From Aeromonas veronii (GTDB taxonomy: Bacteria > Pseudomonadota > Gammaproteobacteria > Enterobacterales > Aeromonadaceae): 64,000 bases of DNA. Below the pieces are notes generated by a model. It ran no database searches. It was given only the letters and a program-made list of their open reading frames with translations, and had not been told where the DNA came from. Positions 8,305 to 16,954 of the stretch are shown piece after piece. Made by a program: the position numbers and the translations under genes. Numbering within the stretch: the stretch's first letter is position 1; each line of letters begins with the position of its first letter. Location: NCBI GenBank assembly GCA_041319085.1, contig CP101033.1, forward strand, positions 397,001-461,000. The letters are read 5' to 3'.

Positions 8305-8457
8305 CTACTCCGGCAGATCCTGTTCTTGCAGCAGGCTCAGGGTTTGCTGCTCCAGTAGGCTCAGCCCCAGCTGTTCACAGGCCTGCTCAAAGCTGATCCC
8401 CAGATGGCACATCATGATATCGATAGCGGGCAGATAGTTTTTCATAGCTTCTTCCAT
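8305..8457 (-). CDS. Small protein of unknown function, 50 residues
   Basis: The ATG at 8457 follows a GGAGGATCACC ribosome binding site, and the frame closes at a TAG just before the shared terminator. The product begins MEEAMKNYLPAIDIMMCHLG and continues ISFEQACEQLGLSLLEQQTL. It is acidic, helical and not secreted, and resembles a small helix-turn-helix-like fold (ISFEQACEQLGLS), but I cannot assign a family. The excellent ribosome binding site, own terminator and codon use argue that it is real. Confidence 0.7.
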   Translation of the reverse strand: MEEAMKNYLPAIDIMMCHLGISFEQACEQLGLSLLEQQTLSLLQEQDLPE

Positions 8458-8632
8458 GGTGATCCTCCAGACCGGACTCTTATGCCCTGAACCACTCTGG
8501 GCAGCAATTAGACTTTAGGCTTAGTCTGCCCATTTGCTAAGCCCCCCTGCCACTGGGGGAGGGAATTTGTTACCCTGCACCATGATAAAAACGGTTGCCG
8601 TATGACTGCGAGCAACGGGTGAGGAGCAGGGC

Positions 8633-9259
8633 ATGTTATTGAGTTTCTTGATCATCGCTTCAGGTTGGTGGCATATCCGTGCTGCTTACGGTTCAGACAG
8701 CCGCCAGTTCTATATCAGCAAGCCGCTGACCATGCTGCTTATCATCGCGTTGGCGTTCGGCTACCAGAGTTATGACCACGACGGTTCCCACGCCTGGATC
8801 CTGCTCGGCCTCTGCCTCTCGCTGGCGGGCGATGTGCTGCTGATGCTGCCAAGCGATCGCTTCATTCAGGGGTTGGCGGCATTTCTTGTCGCGCATCTCT
8901 GCTATATCGTCGGTTTTGCCCAGGGGCCGCTGTTGCTCAATCTGGTGGATGGTTTGTTGCTGTTGCTGATCGCCGGCATGGTCTTTGGCCTGCTGTGGGG
9001 CAAGCTGGGGGAGATGCGGATCCCGGTCTTCTGCTACATGCTGGTGATCATCGGCATGGCCTGGGTGGCCGCCGGTGCCTGGCACGCTTCTCTCACCGCC
9101 GGTTCTGCCGCTGCTCTGGTGGGGGCGCTGCTGTTCCTCTTCTCCGACAGCATGCTGGCGCTCGATCGCTTCCGCCGCCCCTTTCCCCACGCCCGCGCCT
9201 GGGTGATGAGCAGCTACTTCGCGGCGCAATTCCTGATTGCGGGATCGTTGGCGGGATAA
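8633..9259 (+). CDS. YhhN/TMEM86 family protein (lysoplasmalogenase-like)
   Basis: A 208-residue integral membrane protein with about eight hydrophobic helices. Conserved family residues are in SLAGDVLLMLP (the buried Asp) and LFLFSDSMLALDRF (second Asp pair), with YISKPLTMLLII near the N-terminus. Characterised members hydrolyse the vinyl ether bond of lysoplasmalogens, but the bacterial substrate is often unknown. It is a single-gene unit with a strong terminator after it. Confidence 0.85.
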   Translation: MLLSFLIIASGWWHIRAAYGSDSRQFYISKPLTMLLIIALAFGYQSYDHDGSHAWILLGLCLSLAGDVLLMLPSDRFIQGLAAFLVAHLCYIVGFAQGPLLLNLVDGLLLLLIAGMVFGLLWGKLGEMRIPVFCYMLVIIGMAWVAAGAWHASLTAGSAAALVGALLFLFSDSMLALDRFRRPFPHARAWVMSSYFAAQFLIAGSLAG

Positions 9260-9288
9260 CGCCTTTTGGTTGAGTGCAGGTCACAGAT

Positions 9289-9320
9289 AACGAAAAACGG
9301 GCGCTTGCCCGTTTTTCGTT
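9289..9320. terminator. Bidirectional terminator
   Basis: Stem AACGAAAAACGGGC/GCCCGTTTTTCGTT with a GCTT loop. It lies between the convergent YhhN gene and the EmrB-like gene. Confidence 0.9.
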
Positions 9321-9337
9321 TGATGCTCGGCGTTTTT

Positions 9338-10891
9338 TCACGCCTCTAGCGGTTCGGCATCCGCTGCCCGTGGGGCGGGGGATTTGAGCAACAGCATCAG
9401 GGCACTGGCGATCAGCAGGAAGATCCCCATGATGTAGAACACCTGGTTGTAGGCCATGATGGCCGCTTCCCGGTTGATGGTATTGGCCAGCATGGCTCGC
9501 GCTTGCTGCTGGGCAATCTCGGGGGCGGAGCCCTGTGCCATCATGCTCTGAGCCAGCTGCAGCAGATAGCTCTGCCCCTCGATACTGCTGGCGGCCAGAG
9601 TGCTGCCAATTTGCAGCACATGGGTGCGGGTATCGTTGTCGAGCAGGGTCGCGATGATGGCGATACCGAATGCGCCGCCGAGGTTGCGCAGCACGTTGAG
9701 CAGGGTCGAGGAGGAGGGTATCTCATCGTGGCTCAGGCTGGCGGTGGCGACCAGGGAGAGCGGCACCATGATGAAGGGTTGCCCCAGCGCCCGCACGATC
9801 AGCGACTGGATCAGCTGCGGCCCGGCGTAGTCAACACTCATGTTGACGTTCATAAAGCAGCTGACGGCGAAGATCAGGAAGCCGAAGCTCACCAGATAGC
9901 GCGGGTCTATCTTGTGGGTCAGTTTGGGCACCAGCGGCAGCACCAGCAGTTGCGGCAGCCCCATCCACATCAATACTTCGCCGATTTCCAGCGCGTTGTA
10001 GTTGTGGATCTGGGTCATGTAGAGCGGCAGTACATAGATAGAGCCCATCAACGCCATGCCGAGGATCAGATAGGCGAAGCAGGCCAGCGCGAAGCGCGGG
10101 TTGCGCAGCAGCCGCAGATTGACCAGCGGGTGACGGCGGATCAGCTGGCTGATGACGAAGAACACCAGCGCCACCGCCGAGATGACCGCCAATCGCACGA
10201 TGAAGCTTGAGCCGAACCAGTCCTCCCGGTTGCCCTCCTCCAGTACCACCTCCAGCAAGCCGAGCCCGAGCGCCATGGTGACGATACCGATGAGGTCGAC
10301 CCGCTTGATCACCTCCCAGTCCACCGGTTTTTTGTCCAGTCCGTGGGCCAGCATGGCCATCACCAGCAAGCCTGGCGGCACGTTGAGATAGAAGATGTAG
10401 TGCCATGACATCTGCTCGGTGAGCCAGCCGCCGAGGGTTGGGCCGATGGCGGGGGCGAAGGTGGCACAGAGGCCAAACAGCGCCATGCCGGTGGCTCGCT
10501 TCTGTAGCGGCAACAGGGTAACGATGAGGGAGAAGGCCATCGGGATCAGCGCCCCGCCGGTGAAGCCCTGCAGCGCCCGAAAGACGATCATGCTGGTGAG
10601 GTTCCAGCTGAACGAGCAGAGCACGGAGGCGGCGATAAAGGCGCCAGTGGTCCACAGCAGGTAGCGGCGCACGCTCAGCCCCCGGCTCAACCAGCCGCTC
10701 AGGGGGATGGCGATCATCTCCGCCACCAGATAGGAGGTGGAGATCCAGGAGCTTTCGCTCAGGGTGGCCGACAGCGCCCCCTGAATATCCTTCAGGGAGG
10801 CATTGGTGATCTGGATATCGAGGATGGCCATGAAGGCGCCGATAAGCCCCCCCATGACCGCGATCCAGTTGCGACGTGGAATGGGTTCCAT
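9338..10891 (-). CDS. DHA2-family MFS multidrug efflux permease, EmrB-like
   Basis: A 517-residue proton-driven transporter with about 14 membrane helices. DHA2 features seen are the N-terminal IDIQITNASLKDIQGAL (motif D1-like), GWLSRGLSVRRYL (motif A) and the proline/glycine-rich motif C in FAPAIGPTLGGWLTEQ. It overlaps the EmrA-like gene by one base (ATGA), so the two are translationally coupled. The partner forms the periplasmic arm, and a TolC-type channel would complete the pump. Substrates cannot be read from sequence. Confidence 0.92.
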   Translation of the reverse strand: MEPIPRRNWIAVMGGLIGAFMAILDIQITNASLKDIQGALSATLSESSWISTSYLVAEMIAIPLSGWLSRGLSVRRYLLWTTGAFIAASVLCSFSWNLTSMIVFRALQGFTGGALIPMAFSLIVTLLPLQKRATGMALFGLCATFAPAIGPTLGGWLTEQMSWHYIFYLNVPPGLLVMAMLAHGLDKKPVDWEVIKRVDLIGIVTMALGLGLLEVVLEEGNREDWFGSSFIVRLAVISAVALVFFVISQLIRRHPLVNLRLLRNPRFALACFAYLILGMALMGSIYVLPLYMTQIHNYNALEIGEVLMWMGLPQLLVLPLVPKLTHKIDPRYLVSFGFLIFAVSCFMNVNMSVDYAGPQLIQSLIVRALGQPFIMVPLSLVATASLSHDEIPSSSTLLNVLRNLGGAFGIAIIATLLDNDTRTHVLQIGSTLAASSIEGQSYLLQLAQSMMAQGSAPEIAQQQARAMLANTINREAAIMAYNQVFYIMGIFLLIASALMLLLKSPAPRAADAEPLEA

Positions 10892-11943
10892 CAGTGGACG
10901 GCAACCACGGGATCAGGCGTGCGGGTATCCACGATCACTTCGGTCGAGAGACCCGGCAGCAGTTTGCCTGCCAGCAGGCCCGGCTCGGGGATGCGGATCT
11001 TGACCGGCACCCGCTGGACGATTTTGGTGAAGTTGCCGGTGGCATTCTCCGGCGGCAGCAGGGCGAATTTGGCACCAGTCGCCGGGGCCAGGCTGTCGAT
11101 GATCCCCTCGACCGGTTGATCCGGGTAGGCATCGAGCACCACTTCGACCTTCTGGCCCGGCTGCATATGGGCGAGCTGGGTCTCCTTGAAGTTGGCCTCG
11201 ACCCACACCTGTTGCAATGGCACCAGACTGGCGACCTGCATGCCGGACTGGACGTAGAGCCCTTCCCGCAGGCTGCGCTTGCCGATGATGCCGTCGGCCG
11301 GTGCCCGCAGTTCGGTGTAGCCGAGCTCCAGCTTGGCCTGCTCCAGTTGTGCTTCGCTCAATGCCAGCTTGGCCAGGTTCTGTTTGCGCTCGGCATCCAG
11401 TACCAGCAGTCGCTCACGGGCCGCCTGCAGCGCGGCTTGGGCCTCCCGGGCTTGCGCCTGATTGACCTGCAGGCCGGCACGCACCTCGTCCAGACTGTCT
11501 TGCGAGCTGTAGTGGCGCTGGTTGAGCTGACTGATCCGGTTGACCTGCTGGCTGGCGCGCAGCTGTTCGGCCTTGGCGGAGGCGACCTTGGCTTCGGCCT
11601 GCTGGATCAGGCTCAGTTGTTGGGTGCGGGTGGCCGCCAAATTTTCGGCCGTCGCCTGATTGAGGCGCAGGTCGGCTTCGGCCTCCGCGACCCTGGTTTT
11701 GTATTCGCGATCATCGAGACGGGCGATCAGCTGGCCCGCTTTGACCGGCTGGTTGTCGGTGACCAGCACTTCGCGGATATAGCCGGGCAGCTTGGAGCTG
11801 ATCCCGGTCACTTCACTCTGCAGATAGGCGTTGTCGGTGCTTTCAAAATAGCGGCCGTGAAGATACCAGTAACCGGCGAACAGCAGACCGAGCAGCGCCA
11901 ATATCATGGCTGCCAGCAGGGGAATTTTTTTGTGTTGACTCAT
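10891..11943 (-). CDS. HlyD/EmrA-type membrane fusion protein
   Basis: About 350 residues. One N-terminal membrane anchor (IPLLAAMILALLGLLFAGYW) is followed by a lipoyl-like half (GYIREVLVTDNQPVKAG), a long alpha-helical hairpin rich in Gln/Ala, the second lipoyl half (LRAPADGIIGKRSLREG) and a beta-barrel domain. The ATG at 11943 has AGGAA upstream. The product links the EmrB-like permease to an outer-membrane channel. The adjacent divergent LysR-type gene is the likely regulator. Confidence 0.92.
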   Translation of the reverse strand: MSQHKKIPLLAAMILALLGLLFAGYWYLHGRYFESTDNAYLQSEVTGISSKLPGYIREVLVTDNQPVKAGQLIARLDDREYKTRVAEAEADLRLNQATAENLAATRTQQLSLIQQAEAKVASAKAEQLRASQQVNRISQLNQRHYSSQDSLDEVRAGLQVNQAQAREAQAALQAARERLLVLDAERKQNLAKLALSEAQLEQAKLELGYTELRAPADGIIGKRSLREGLYVQSGMQVASLVPLQQVWVEANFKETQLAHMQPGQKVEVVLDAYPDQPVEGIIDSLAPATGAKFALLPPENATGNFTKIVQRVPVKIRIPEPGLLAGKLLPGLSTEVIVDTRTPDPVVAVH

Positions 11944-12039
11944 TGTTGTGATTCCTGAACTTAAGGGGCGCAGGCTAACACTGGTCAACTGTTTCGATTA
12001 GTATTGGTTCACGAGATATACAGTTTCACTGGTGCAACA

Positions 12040-12942
12040 ATGGATCTCAATGCCGCGTTAATTCTGGTGCGTATCGTCGACAAGGGCTCGTTTACGGGGG
12101 CCGCCCGCGAGCTGGGGATGACCAAGGCGATGGTCAGCCGCCGCATCGCCGAGCTGGAACAGCGGCTCGGTGTACGCCTGCTCTATCGCTCCACCCGTCA
12201 GCTCACTTTGACCGAGGAGGGGGAGAAGTACTACCTGCACTGCAGCAAGGCGGTCGATGCCCTGACCGAAGCCGAGCTGATGCTGAGCGCCAGCCAGCGG
12301 GAGGTGACTGGCACCCTTAAACTGGCGGTACCCATCGAGACGGGGCAACTGGTGGTCGGGCGCTTGGTCGCCAAGTTTTTGCAGGCCTATCCCGCCTTGC
12401 AGGTGGAGCTGGAGTTGACCAACCGGGTGGTGGACCCCATCAGCGAAGGGCTGGATGCAATAGTGCGAATAGGCGACATGAGCGACTCCAATCTGGCGGC
12501 GCGCCGGCTCTGGAGCACCGGACGGCTGCTCTGTGCCAGCCCGGACTATCTGGTGCGCAGCCCGGTCATCGCGCGGCCGGAGGATCTGGTCAATCACGAG
12601 CGGGTGACCGTGAGCAGCGGGTTTCTCGCCTCCCATTGGTGCTTCGAGCTGGATGGCCGAGAGGTGCTGGTTGACCCCCCATCCCGTTTTCGGGTCAATA
12701 ATATTACCTGTGCCCGGGAGGCGGCAAAGGCGGGGCTGGGGTTGGCCTCGTTACCCGCTATGCTCTGTCAGGATGAGCTGGCCAGCGGCGAGCTGGTGAT
12801 CCTGCTGCCAGAGTGGCAGCAACCCAGGGTGCCCATCTACCTGCTGTTTCCGGAGCGGCAACTGATGCCGCGCAAGTTGCGGGCATTCATCGATTTCATG
12901 ATTGAGAACGGCGCCGAGTTTGGCATCGACAAGCTGTTGTAA
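12040..12942 (+). CDS. LysR-type transcriptional regulator beside the efflux genes
   Basis: About 300 residues. The winged helix-turn-helix at residues 1-60 reads GSFTGAARELGMTKAMVSRR then RLGVRLLYRSTR, followed by a substrate-binding domain. The sequence type (LYRSTRQLTLTEEG, later DAIVRIGDMSDSNLAARRL) matches the large group related to DmlR/YafC. It is divergent from emrAB-like genes with a 96-base gap that should contain its operator. It probably controls the pump, by position only. The ATG at 12040 matches family starts. Confidence 0.9.
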   Translation: MDLNAALILVRIVDKGSFTGAARELGMTKAMVSRRIAELEQRLGVRLLYRSTRQLTLTEEGEKYYLHCSKAVDALTEAELMLSASQREVTGTLKLAVPIETGQLVVGRLVAKFLQAYPALQVELELTNRVVDPISEGLDAIVRIGDMSDSNLAARRLWSTGRLLCASPDYLVRSPVIARPEDLVNHERVTVSSGFLASHWCFELDGREVLVDPPSRFRVNNITCAREAAKAGLGLASLPAMLCQDELASGELVILLPEWQQPRVPIYLLFPERQLMPRKLRAFIDFMIENGAEFGIDKLL

Positions 12943-12951
12943 GGGGGAGCT

Positions 12952-13266
12952 ATGGATAACTGGATCAATCTCTATCGCGCCTCTCACACCCTGGAGGCAC
13001 ACGCGTTGAAAGGGGCGTTGGAGGCGGAAGGGGTGCTGGTACGACTCAATGGCGAGGGGCTATCCGGCGCTCTTGGCGAACTGCCGGTCGACATGTTGCA
13101 GGTGACTCTGATGGTGCGGGCCGAGGATCGCAGCAGGGCGGGGCGGGTCATCGAGCGTTACCAGCAGCGTCAGGGTAACGGCTGGCTGTGCGGTCAGTGC
13201 GGGGAGGAGAACGGCGCCAACTTCGACGTCTGCTGGCGCTGTCATCACGATCCCCACGACAGCTGA
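12952..13266 (+). CDS. DUF2007 domain protein with a C-terminal zinc ribbon
   Basis: A 104-residue protein following the LysR gene by 9 bases, with GGGGGAG as ribosome binding site. Residues 1-65 match DUF2007 (RASHTLEAHALKGALEAEGV, then LMVRAEDRSRAGRVIE). The C-terminus has four cysteines in a RanBP2-like arrangement, CGQCGEENGANFDVCWRC, likely binding zinc. Family members are annotated as putative signal-transducing proteins without a proven role. Confidence 0.85.
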   Translation: MDNWINLYRASHTLEAHALKGALEAEGVLVRLNGEGLSGALGELPVDMLQVTLMVRAEDRSRAGRVIERYQQRQGNGWLCGQCGEENGANFDVCWRCHHDPHDS

Positions 13267-13277
13267 TCTTTCTTCCG

Positions 13278-14561
13278 CTAGCGCGGCGGGAACTCGATAT
13301 CTTCCCCTGCGCTGGCATCGTGATAGGTCGCCAGATCCAGCTCGTTTTCGCTGCGGGCGATCAGCACCGACACCAGAATATCCCCCGATACATTGACCGT
13401 GGTACGCGCCATGTCGAGGATCCGGTCAATACCTGCAATCAGTGCCACCCCTTCCAGCGGCAAACCCACCGCCGTCAGCGTCAGGGTCAGCAGCATCAGC
13501 CCGGTGCCCGGGGTGCCTGCGGTGCCGATACTGGCCAGGGTGGCGATGCTGATGATGGTCAGGTAATCAACCATGTGCAGATCCACCCCGAATGCCTGAG
13601 CCACGAACAGCGCAGTGACTCCCTGATAGAGGGCGGTGCCATCCATGTTGATGGTGGCGCCGATGGGCAGCACCTTGGCTGTGATGGCCGGAGAGACTCC
13701 CAGCCGCTTCTCGGCGCAGGCCAGACTGATGGGCAGGGTGGAGCTGCTGGAGCTGCTGGTGAAGGCCACTGCCTGGGCATCGACGATGCTCTTGAAGTAG
13801 TGCAGCGGATTGAGCCGTGCCAGCAGAAGCAGCAGGGCGCTGTAGACCCCGAGCACGTGCAGCAGGCAACCGAGGTAGACGGCGCCGATCACCTTGAGCA
13901 GCGGCAGCAGCAGGTCGAGGCCGTACTTGCCGGTCATCCAGGCCATCAGGGCGCAGACACCGTAAGGGGCGAGTGCCATCACCATCTGGGACAGCTTGAA
14001 CATTCCCTCGGCCAGCGAGGTGAAGACGAGGATGGCGGGACGGCCACGGCGACCGCTGGCGTTGAGGGCTACCGCCAGCGCGACGGCAAAGACGATCACT
14101 TGCAGGATCTTGCCATCCACCATCGCCTGTACCGGGTTGCTCGGCACCAGATGGCTCAGCACGCTGGCCAGGGTGGGTGGCTCCGACATGCCGATGCGCT
14201 GATAGGGGCCCATGTCGGCGCCCATGCCGGGCTCCAGCAGCCAGCCCATCATCAGGCCGATGCAGATGGCGATGGCGGTCGAGCAGAAGTAGAGGCAGAT
14301 CGCCTTGCTGCCGATGCGATCGAGGGCCTTGCCCTTGAGCAGCGAGGTGAGGCCGGCGATGACCGAGCAGAAGATAAGGGGCACCATCAGCATCTGGATG
14401 GTGTTGACGAACAAGACGCCAAGGGGCTTGAGCAGCAGGGCCTGCTCTTGAAAGCCGACGCCCAGACCCACCCCTGTCAGCATGCCGATCAGGGTCTTGA
14501 GCCAGAGGGGGCGGCGGGTCCAGATCTGCCAGGGCTTGAGAGCCTCTCCATGGAACAGCAT
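13278..14561 (-). CDS. Dicarboxylate/amino acid:cation symporter (DAACS family)
   Basis: About 427 residues with eight membrane helices and two re-entrant loops. The serine-rich loop FTSSSSSSTLPISL and the TM7 signature GATINMDGTALYQGV are diagnostic of GltP/GltT/DctA-type transporters, and the C-terminal binding residues lie in GIDRILDMARTTVNV. It takes up glutamate/aspartate or C4-dicarboxylates with Na+ or H+. The ATG at 14561 was chosen because AAGGAT is nine bases upstream. Other in-frame starts at 14582 and further upstream have weaker sites. Confidence 0.92.
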   Translation of the reverse strand: MLFHGEALKPWQIWTRRPLWLKTLIGMLTGVGLGVGFQEQALLLKPLGVLFVNTIQMLMVPLIFCSVIAGLTSLLKGKALDRIGSKAICLYFCSTAIAICIGLMMGWLLEPGMGADMGPYQRIGMSEPPTLASVLSHLVPSNPVQAMVDGKILQVIVFAVALAVALNASGRRGRPAILVFTSLAEGMFKLSQMVMALAPYGVCALMAWMTGKYGLDLLLPLLKVIGAVYLGCLLHVLGVYSALLLLLARLNPLHYFKSIVDAQAVAFTSSSSSSTLPISLACAEKRLGVSPAITAKVLPIGATINMDGTALYQGVTALFVAQAFGVDLHMVDYLTIISIATLASIGTAGTPGTGLMLLTLTLTAVGLPLEGVALIAGIDRILDMARTTVNVSGDILVSVLIARSENELDLATYHDASAGEDIEFPPR

Positions 14562-14695
14562 GACGCCAATATCCTTATACATTGTCTGCGATGGCCAAAA
14601 AGGGGCGCCAGTGTAGCGATCCCTGACGCAGGTTGCCACATTATCGACAAAGCGGTGGCGCTGACCACTCCCCTGACCAGGTAATGCGCAATTTA

Positions 14696-14709
14696 TTGGC
14701 CTATATCAA
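14696..14709. promoter_or_regulatory. FNR-like site before the DUF2492 gene
   Basis: TTGGC-CTAT-ATCAA matches the FNR consensus TTGAT-N4-ATCAA at eight of ten positions. It is about 62-75 bases before the DUF2492 start, a plausible activator position. Not proven. Confidence 0.4.
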
Positions 14710-14728
14710 GATCCCTCCGGGCAGGGCG

Positions 14729-14750
14729 ATATTTAATTGGCATTAAATAT
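14729..14750. promoter_or_regulatory. Perfect 22-bp palindrome before the DUF2492 gene
   Basis: Nine-base arms ATATTTAAT/ATTAAATAT flank TGGC, ending 20 bases before the ATG. The perfect symmetry and AT content suggest an operator overlapping the promoter. I cannot name the regulator. Confidence 0.5.
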
Positions 14751-14770
14751 GTTCATTATTGAGGTGAGAG

Positions 14771-15016
14771 ATGTCGCAATCGGTTCATGGTCACGAAGTG
14801 ATGGAGATGATGCTGGCGCAAGGGGGGCAATTTACCCGTGCCAGCCTGAAACAGGCGATGGCGGAGCGGTTTGGTGCCGAGGCTCGTTTTCATACCTGTA
14901 GCGCCAGCGAGATGGATGCGGAGGCGCTGATCGACTTCCTGGCCGCTCGCGGCAAATTTATCGACTCGGCAGAGGGCTTCCAGACCCATGCCGACAAGAT
15001 CTGCAACCACGGTTAA
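14771..15016 (+). CDS. YecH-like metal-binding protein (DUF2492)
   Basis: An 81-residue protein strongly like E. coli YecH: SVHGHEVMEMML, ARFHTCSASEMDAEALIDFL, GKFIDSAEGF and a C-terminal KICNHG. The conserved His and Cys residues give the metal-binding annotation. Function is unknown. A GAGGTGAGAG ribosome binding site precedes the ATG, and upstream DNA holds an FNR-like site and a perfect palindrome, so the gene is probably tightly regulated. Confidence 0.9.
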   Translation: MSQSVHGHEVMEMMLAQGGQFTRASLKQAMAERFGAEARFHTCSASEMDAEALIDFLAARGKFIDSAEGFQTHADKICNHG

Positions 15017-15114
15017 CCTCGCAGCGAGCGCATCTGGCGCTCGCTCAATTCTTTGCCCTTTGCTATATTTCGCCCCCTCTCTTTTTCCTATTCAAGGCGT
15101 AGCCAGGGCGTTGT

Positions 15115-15714
15115 ATGGATACTTTCTCTGCCGCAGTCATGCTGTTTCTGATCATGGACCCGCTGGGCAACCTGCCGGTCTTCCTCTCTATCCTGCGTCA
15201 TATCGATCCCAAGCGGCGCCGCAAGGTGATGGTGCGCGAGCTGCTCTTCTCGCTGGCCATCATGATGCTGTTCCTGTTTGTTGGTCAGCAGATCCTCGGC
15301 TTCCTCAACCTGCGGCAGGAGGCGGTCAGCATTGCGGGGGGCATCATCCTGTTCCTGATCGCCATCAAGATGATCTTCCCGAGTGAAGGGGGGGTGACCG
15401 GACTGGCGGCGGGCGAGGAGCCTTTCCTGGTGCCGATGGCGATCCCGATGATCGCTGGCCCCTCGATCCTTGCCTCTTTGATGCTGCTGGCTAATCAGGA
15501 GCCGACCCGGATGGTGGACTGGTCATTGGCGCTCTTCATGGCCTGGGCTGCCAGCGCGGTGATCCTGATGTTCTACGAGGTATTCAACAAGCTGCTGGGT
15601 GAGCGGGGACTCACTGCGGTGGAGCGGCTGATGGGCATGCTGCTGGTGATGATCTCGGTCCAGATGCTGCTGGACGGGGTACATCACTATCTGGCTGTGA
15701 CCGCCATCCCCTGA
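15115..15714 (+). CDS. yhgN: MarC/YhgN family inner-membrane protein
   Basis: A 199-residue protein with six hydrophobic helices. Family motifs LIMDPLGNLPVFLSIL near the N-terminus and VPMAIPMIAGPSILASLM in the middle match YhgN. Members were once called antibiotic-resistance proteins (MarC), but no transport activity is established. Its last 28 bases overlap the 3' end of the convergent LysR gene. Confidence 0.9.
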   Translation: MDTFSAAVMLFLIMDPLGNLPVFLSILRHIDPKRRRKVMVRELLFSLAIMMLFLFVGQQILGFLNLRQEAVSIAGGIILFLIAIKMIFPSEGGVTGLAAGEEPFLVPMAIPMIAGPSILASLMLLANQEPTRMVDWSLALFMAWAASAVILMFYEVFNKLLGERGLTAVERLMGMLLVMISVQMLLDGVHHYLAVTAIP

Positions 15715-16679
15715 CCCTCATTGCTCATGGGGGGCTGTAGCTGACTCATGATCTGGGTCAGCAGTAGCTCCCGCAGCCAGCGGTGGCCCGGGTCTTCGCT
15801 GTGACGCTGATGCCAGATCAGCAGATGGGAGATGCTGTCCAGCCCGATGGGCAGCGGCAGTTGCAACAGCGGATAGACCTGGGTGGCGTGGCGGGCGTAG
15901 AGCTTGGAGAGCGTTACTATCATGTCGGAGTGCATCCCCATCCGCAGCGCCGCCTCGAAGGAGGGCACGGTCGCCTCGATACGTCGATAGAGATCCTGCT
16001 CCGCCAGCTTGTGATCCAGCATCCAGCGATCCCGCCCCTCGCAATAGGTCTGCACATGAGGGTAGCTGAGGTAGTGATCCAGATTCCAGCCGGGCTCCCG
16101 CAGCGCGGGGTGGTGCTGCTGCACCAGACAGGTGAGATCATCGACCGCCAGCACTCGCTGGCAGATGCTGTCGGGCAGGGTATCGAGCCGATAATCGGAG
16201 CTGATACAGTTCTCCCGCACCGCGAAGGCGATGTCCACCTGTCCCTGACTCATCTCGGTCAAACTGTTTTCGGTCCACTCCTCGTAGCGCAGGCGGATCC
16301 GTGGTGCCTGCCGCTTCAGCTCGCTCAGATAGAGCGGTGCAAACAGGGTGAAGGCGCTGTCCATGCTGGCGATGACAAACTCCCGCTCGGAGCTGGCAGG
16401 GTCAAACTCGGGCGGCTGGATCAGGTTATCCAGCGACAGCAGAATGGGCTGCAACTGCTGTTGCAGCGCAAGGGCGCGGCCGGTGGGTTCCAGCCCGTAG
16501 GCAGAGCGGATGAAGAGGGGATCATTGAAGGTATCGCGCAGACGGCCGAGGGCTTTGCTGACGGCGGACTGGCTCAAGTGGAGTCTGCGTGCCGCCTTGC
16601 TGCCGTTGCGCTCTTCCAGCAGTACTTGCAGGATAATCAGCAAATTGAGGTCGATGCGACCCAGTTGTTCCAGCAGCAT
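15687..16679 (-). CDS. LysR-type transcriptional regulator (NodD/LeuO-like subgroup)
   Basis: About 330 residues. DNA-binding domain: IDLNLLIILQVLLEERNGSK, then RLHLSQSAVSKALGRLRDTF and DPLFIRSAYGLEPT, the form typical of NodD/LeuO/PA0477-type regulators. The ATG at 16679 has AGAGGA about eight bases upstream. The gene is convergent with yhgN and overlaps it by 28 bases. On its other side lie a candidate small RNA and a tatA-like gene. The effector is unknown. Confidence 0.9.
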   Translation of the reverse strand: MLLEQLGRIDLNLLIILQVLLEERNGSKAARRLHLSQSAVSKALGRLRDTFNDPLFIRSAYGLEPTGRALALQQQLQPILLSLDNLIQPPEFDPASSEREFVIASMDSAFTLFAPLYLSELKRQAPRIRLRYEEWTENSLTEMSQGQVDIAFAVRENCISSDYRLDTLPDSICQRVLAVDDLTCLVQQHHPALREPGWNLDHYLSYPHVQTYCEGRDRWMLDHKLAEQDLYRRIEATVPSFEAALRMGMHSDMIVTLSKLYARHATQVYPLLQLPLPIGLDSISHLLIWHQRHSEDPGHRWLRELLLTQIMSQLQPPMSNEGQGMAVTAR

Positions 16680-16752
16680 GATATGAATCCTCTTCAATTC
16701 TAAGATGAATTTATACCATTTGTTTTCATATCTTGGCGATCTTATCCTCGAA

Positions 16753-16849
16753 TGGTCTCAGGTTCGCATGAACCACTGGTACAGGATGTAGCGGTTGAGG
16801 GGACACGTAGCACAATCAATATGGCGACCTTCTGGTCGCCCTATTTTTT
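16753..16849 (+). ncRNA. Candidate small RNA ending in an intrinsic terminator
   Basis: An intrinsic terminator (GGCGACC-TTCT-GGTCGCC then CTATTTTTT, 16823-16849) stands in a gene-free stretch with no open reading frame before it on this strand. Upstream, TTGTTT and TATCCT are spaced 17 bases apart, placing a start near 16753 and giving an RNA of about 97 nt. It would contain a GGTTC/GAACC hairpin and single AGGA and GGGGA motifs. No known family recognised. It could also be a leader of the downstream tatA-like gene. Confidence 0.4.
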
Positions 16850-16954
16850 GGCTATGATTTATTTGCTCACTTGCACCTGCCTTGATTTTGCCCAACAATC
16901 CCTGCGCTCTACTTTGATACAAGTAACAGATATCTCTTTGTGAGGCGTATCTCG

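Noticed and set aside
13188..14684. 498-codon plus-strand frame over the symporter gene
   Set aside because: His/Gln/Gly-rich shadow. The minus strand carries diagnostic DAACS motifs.
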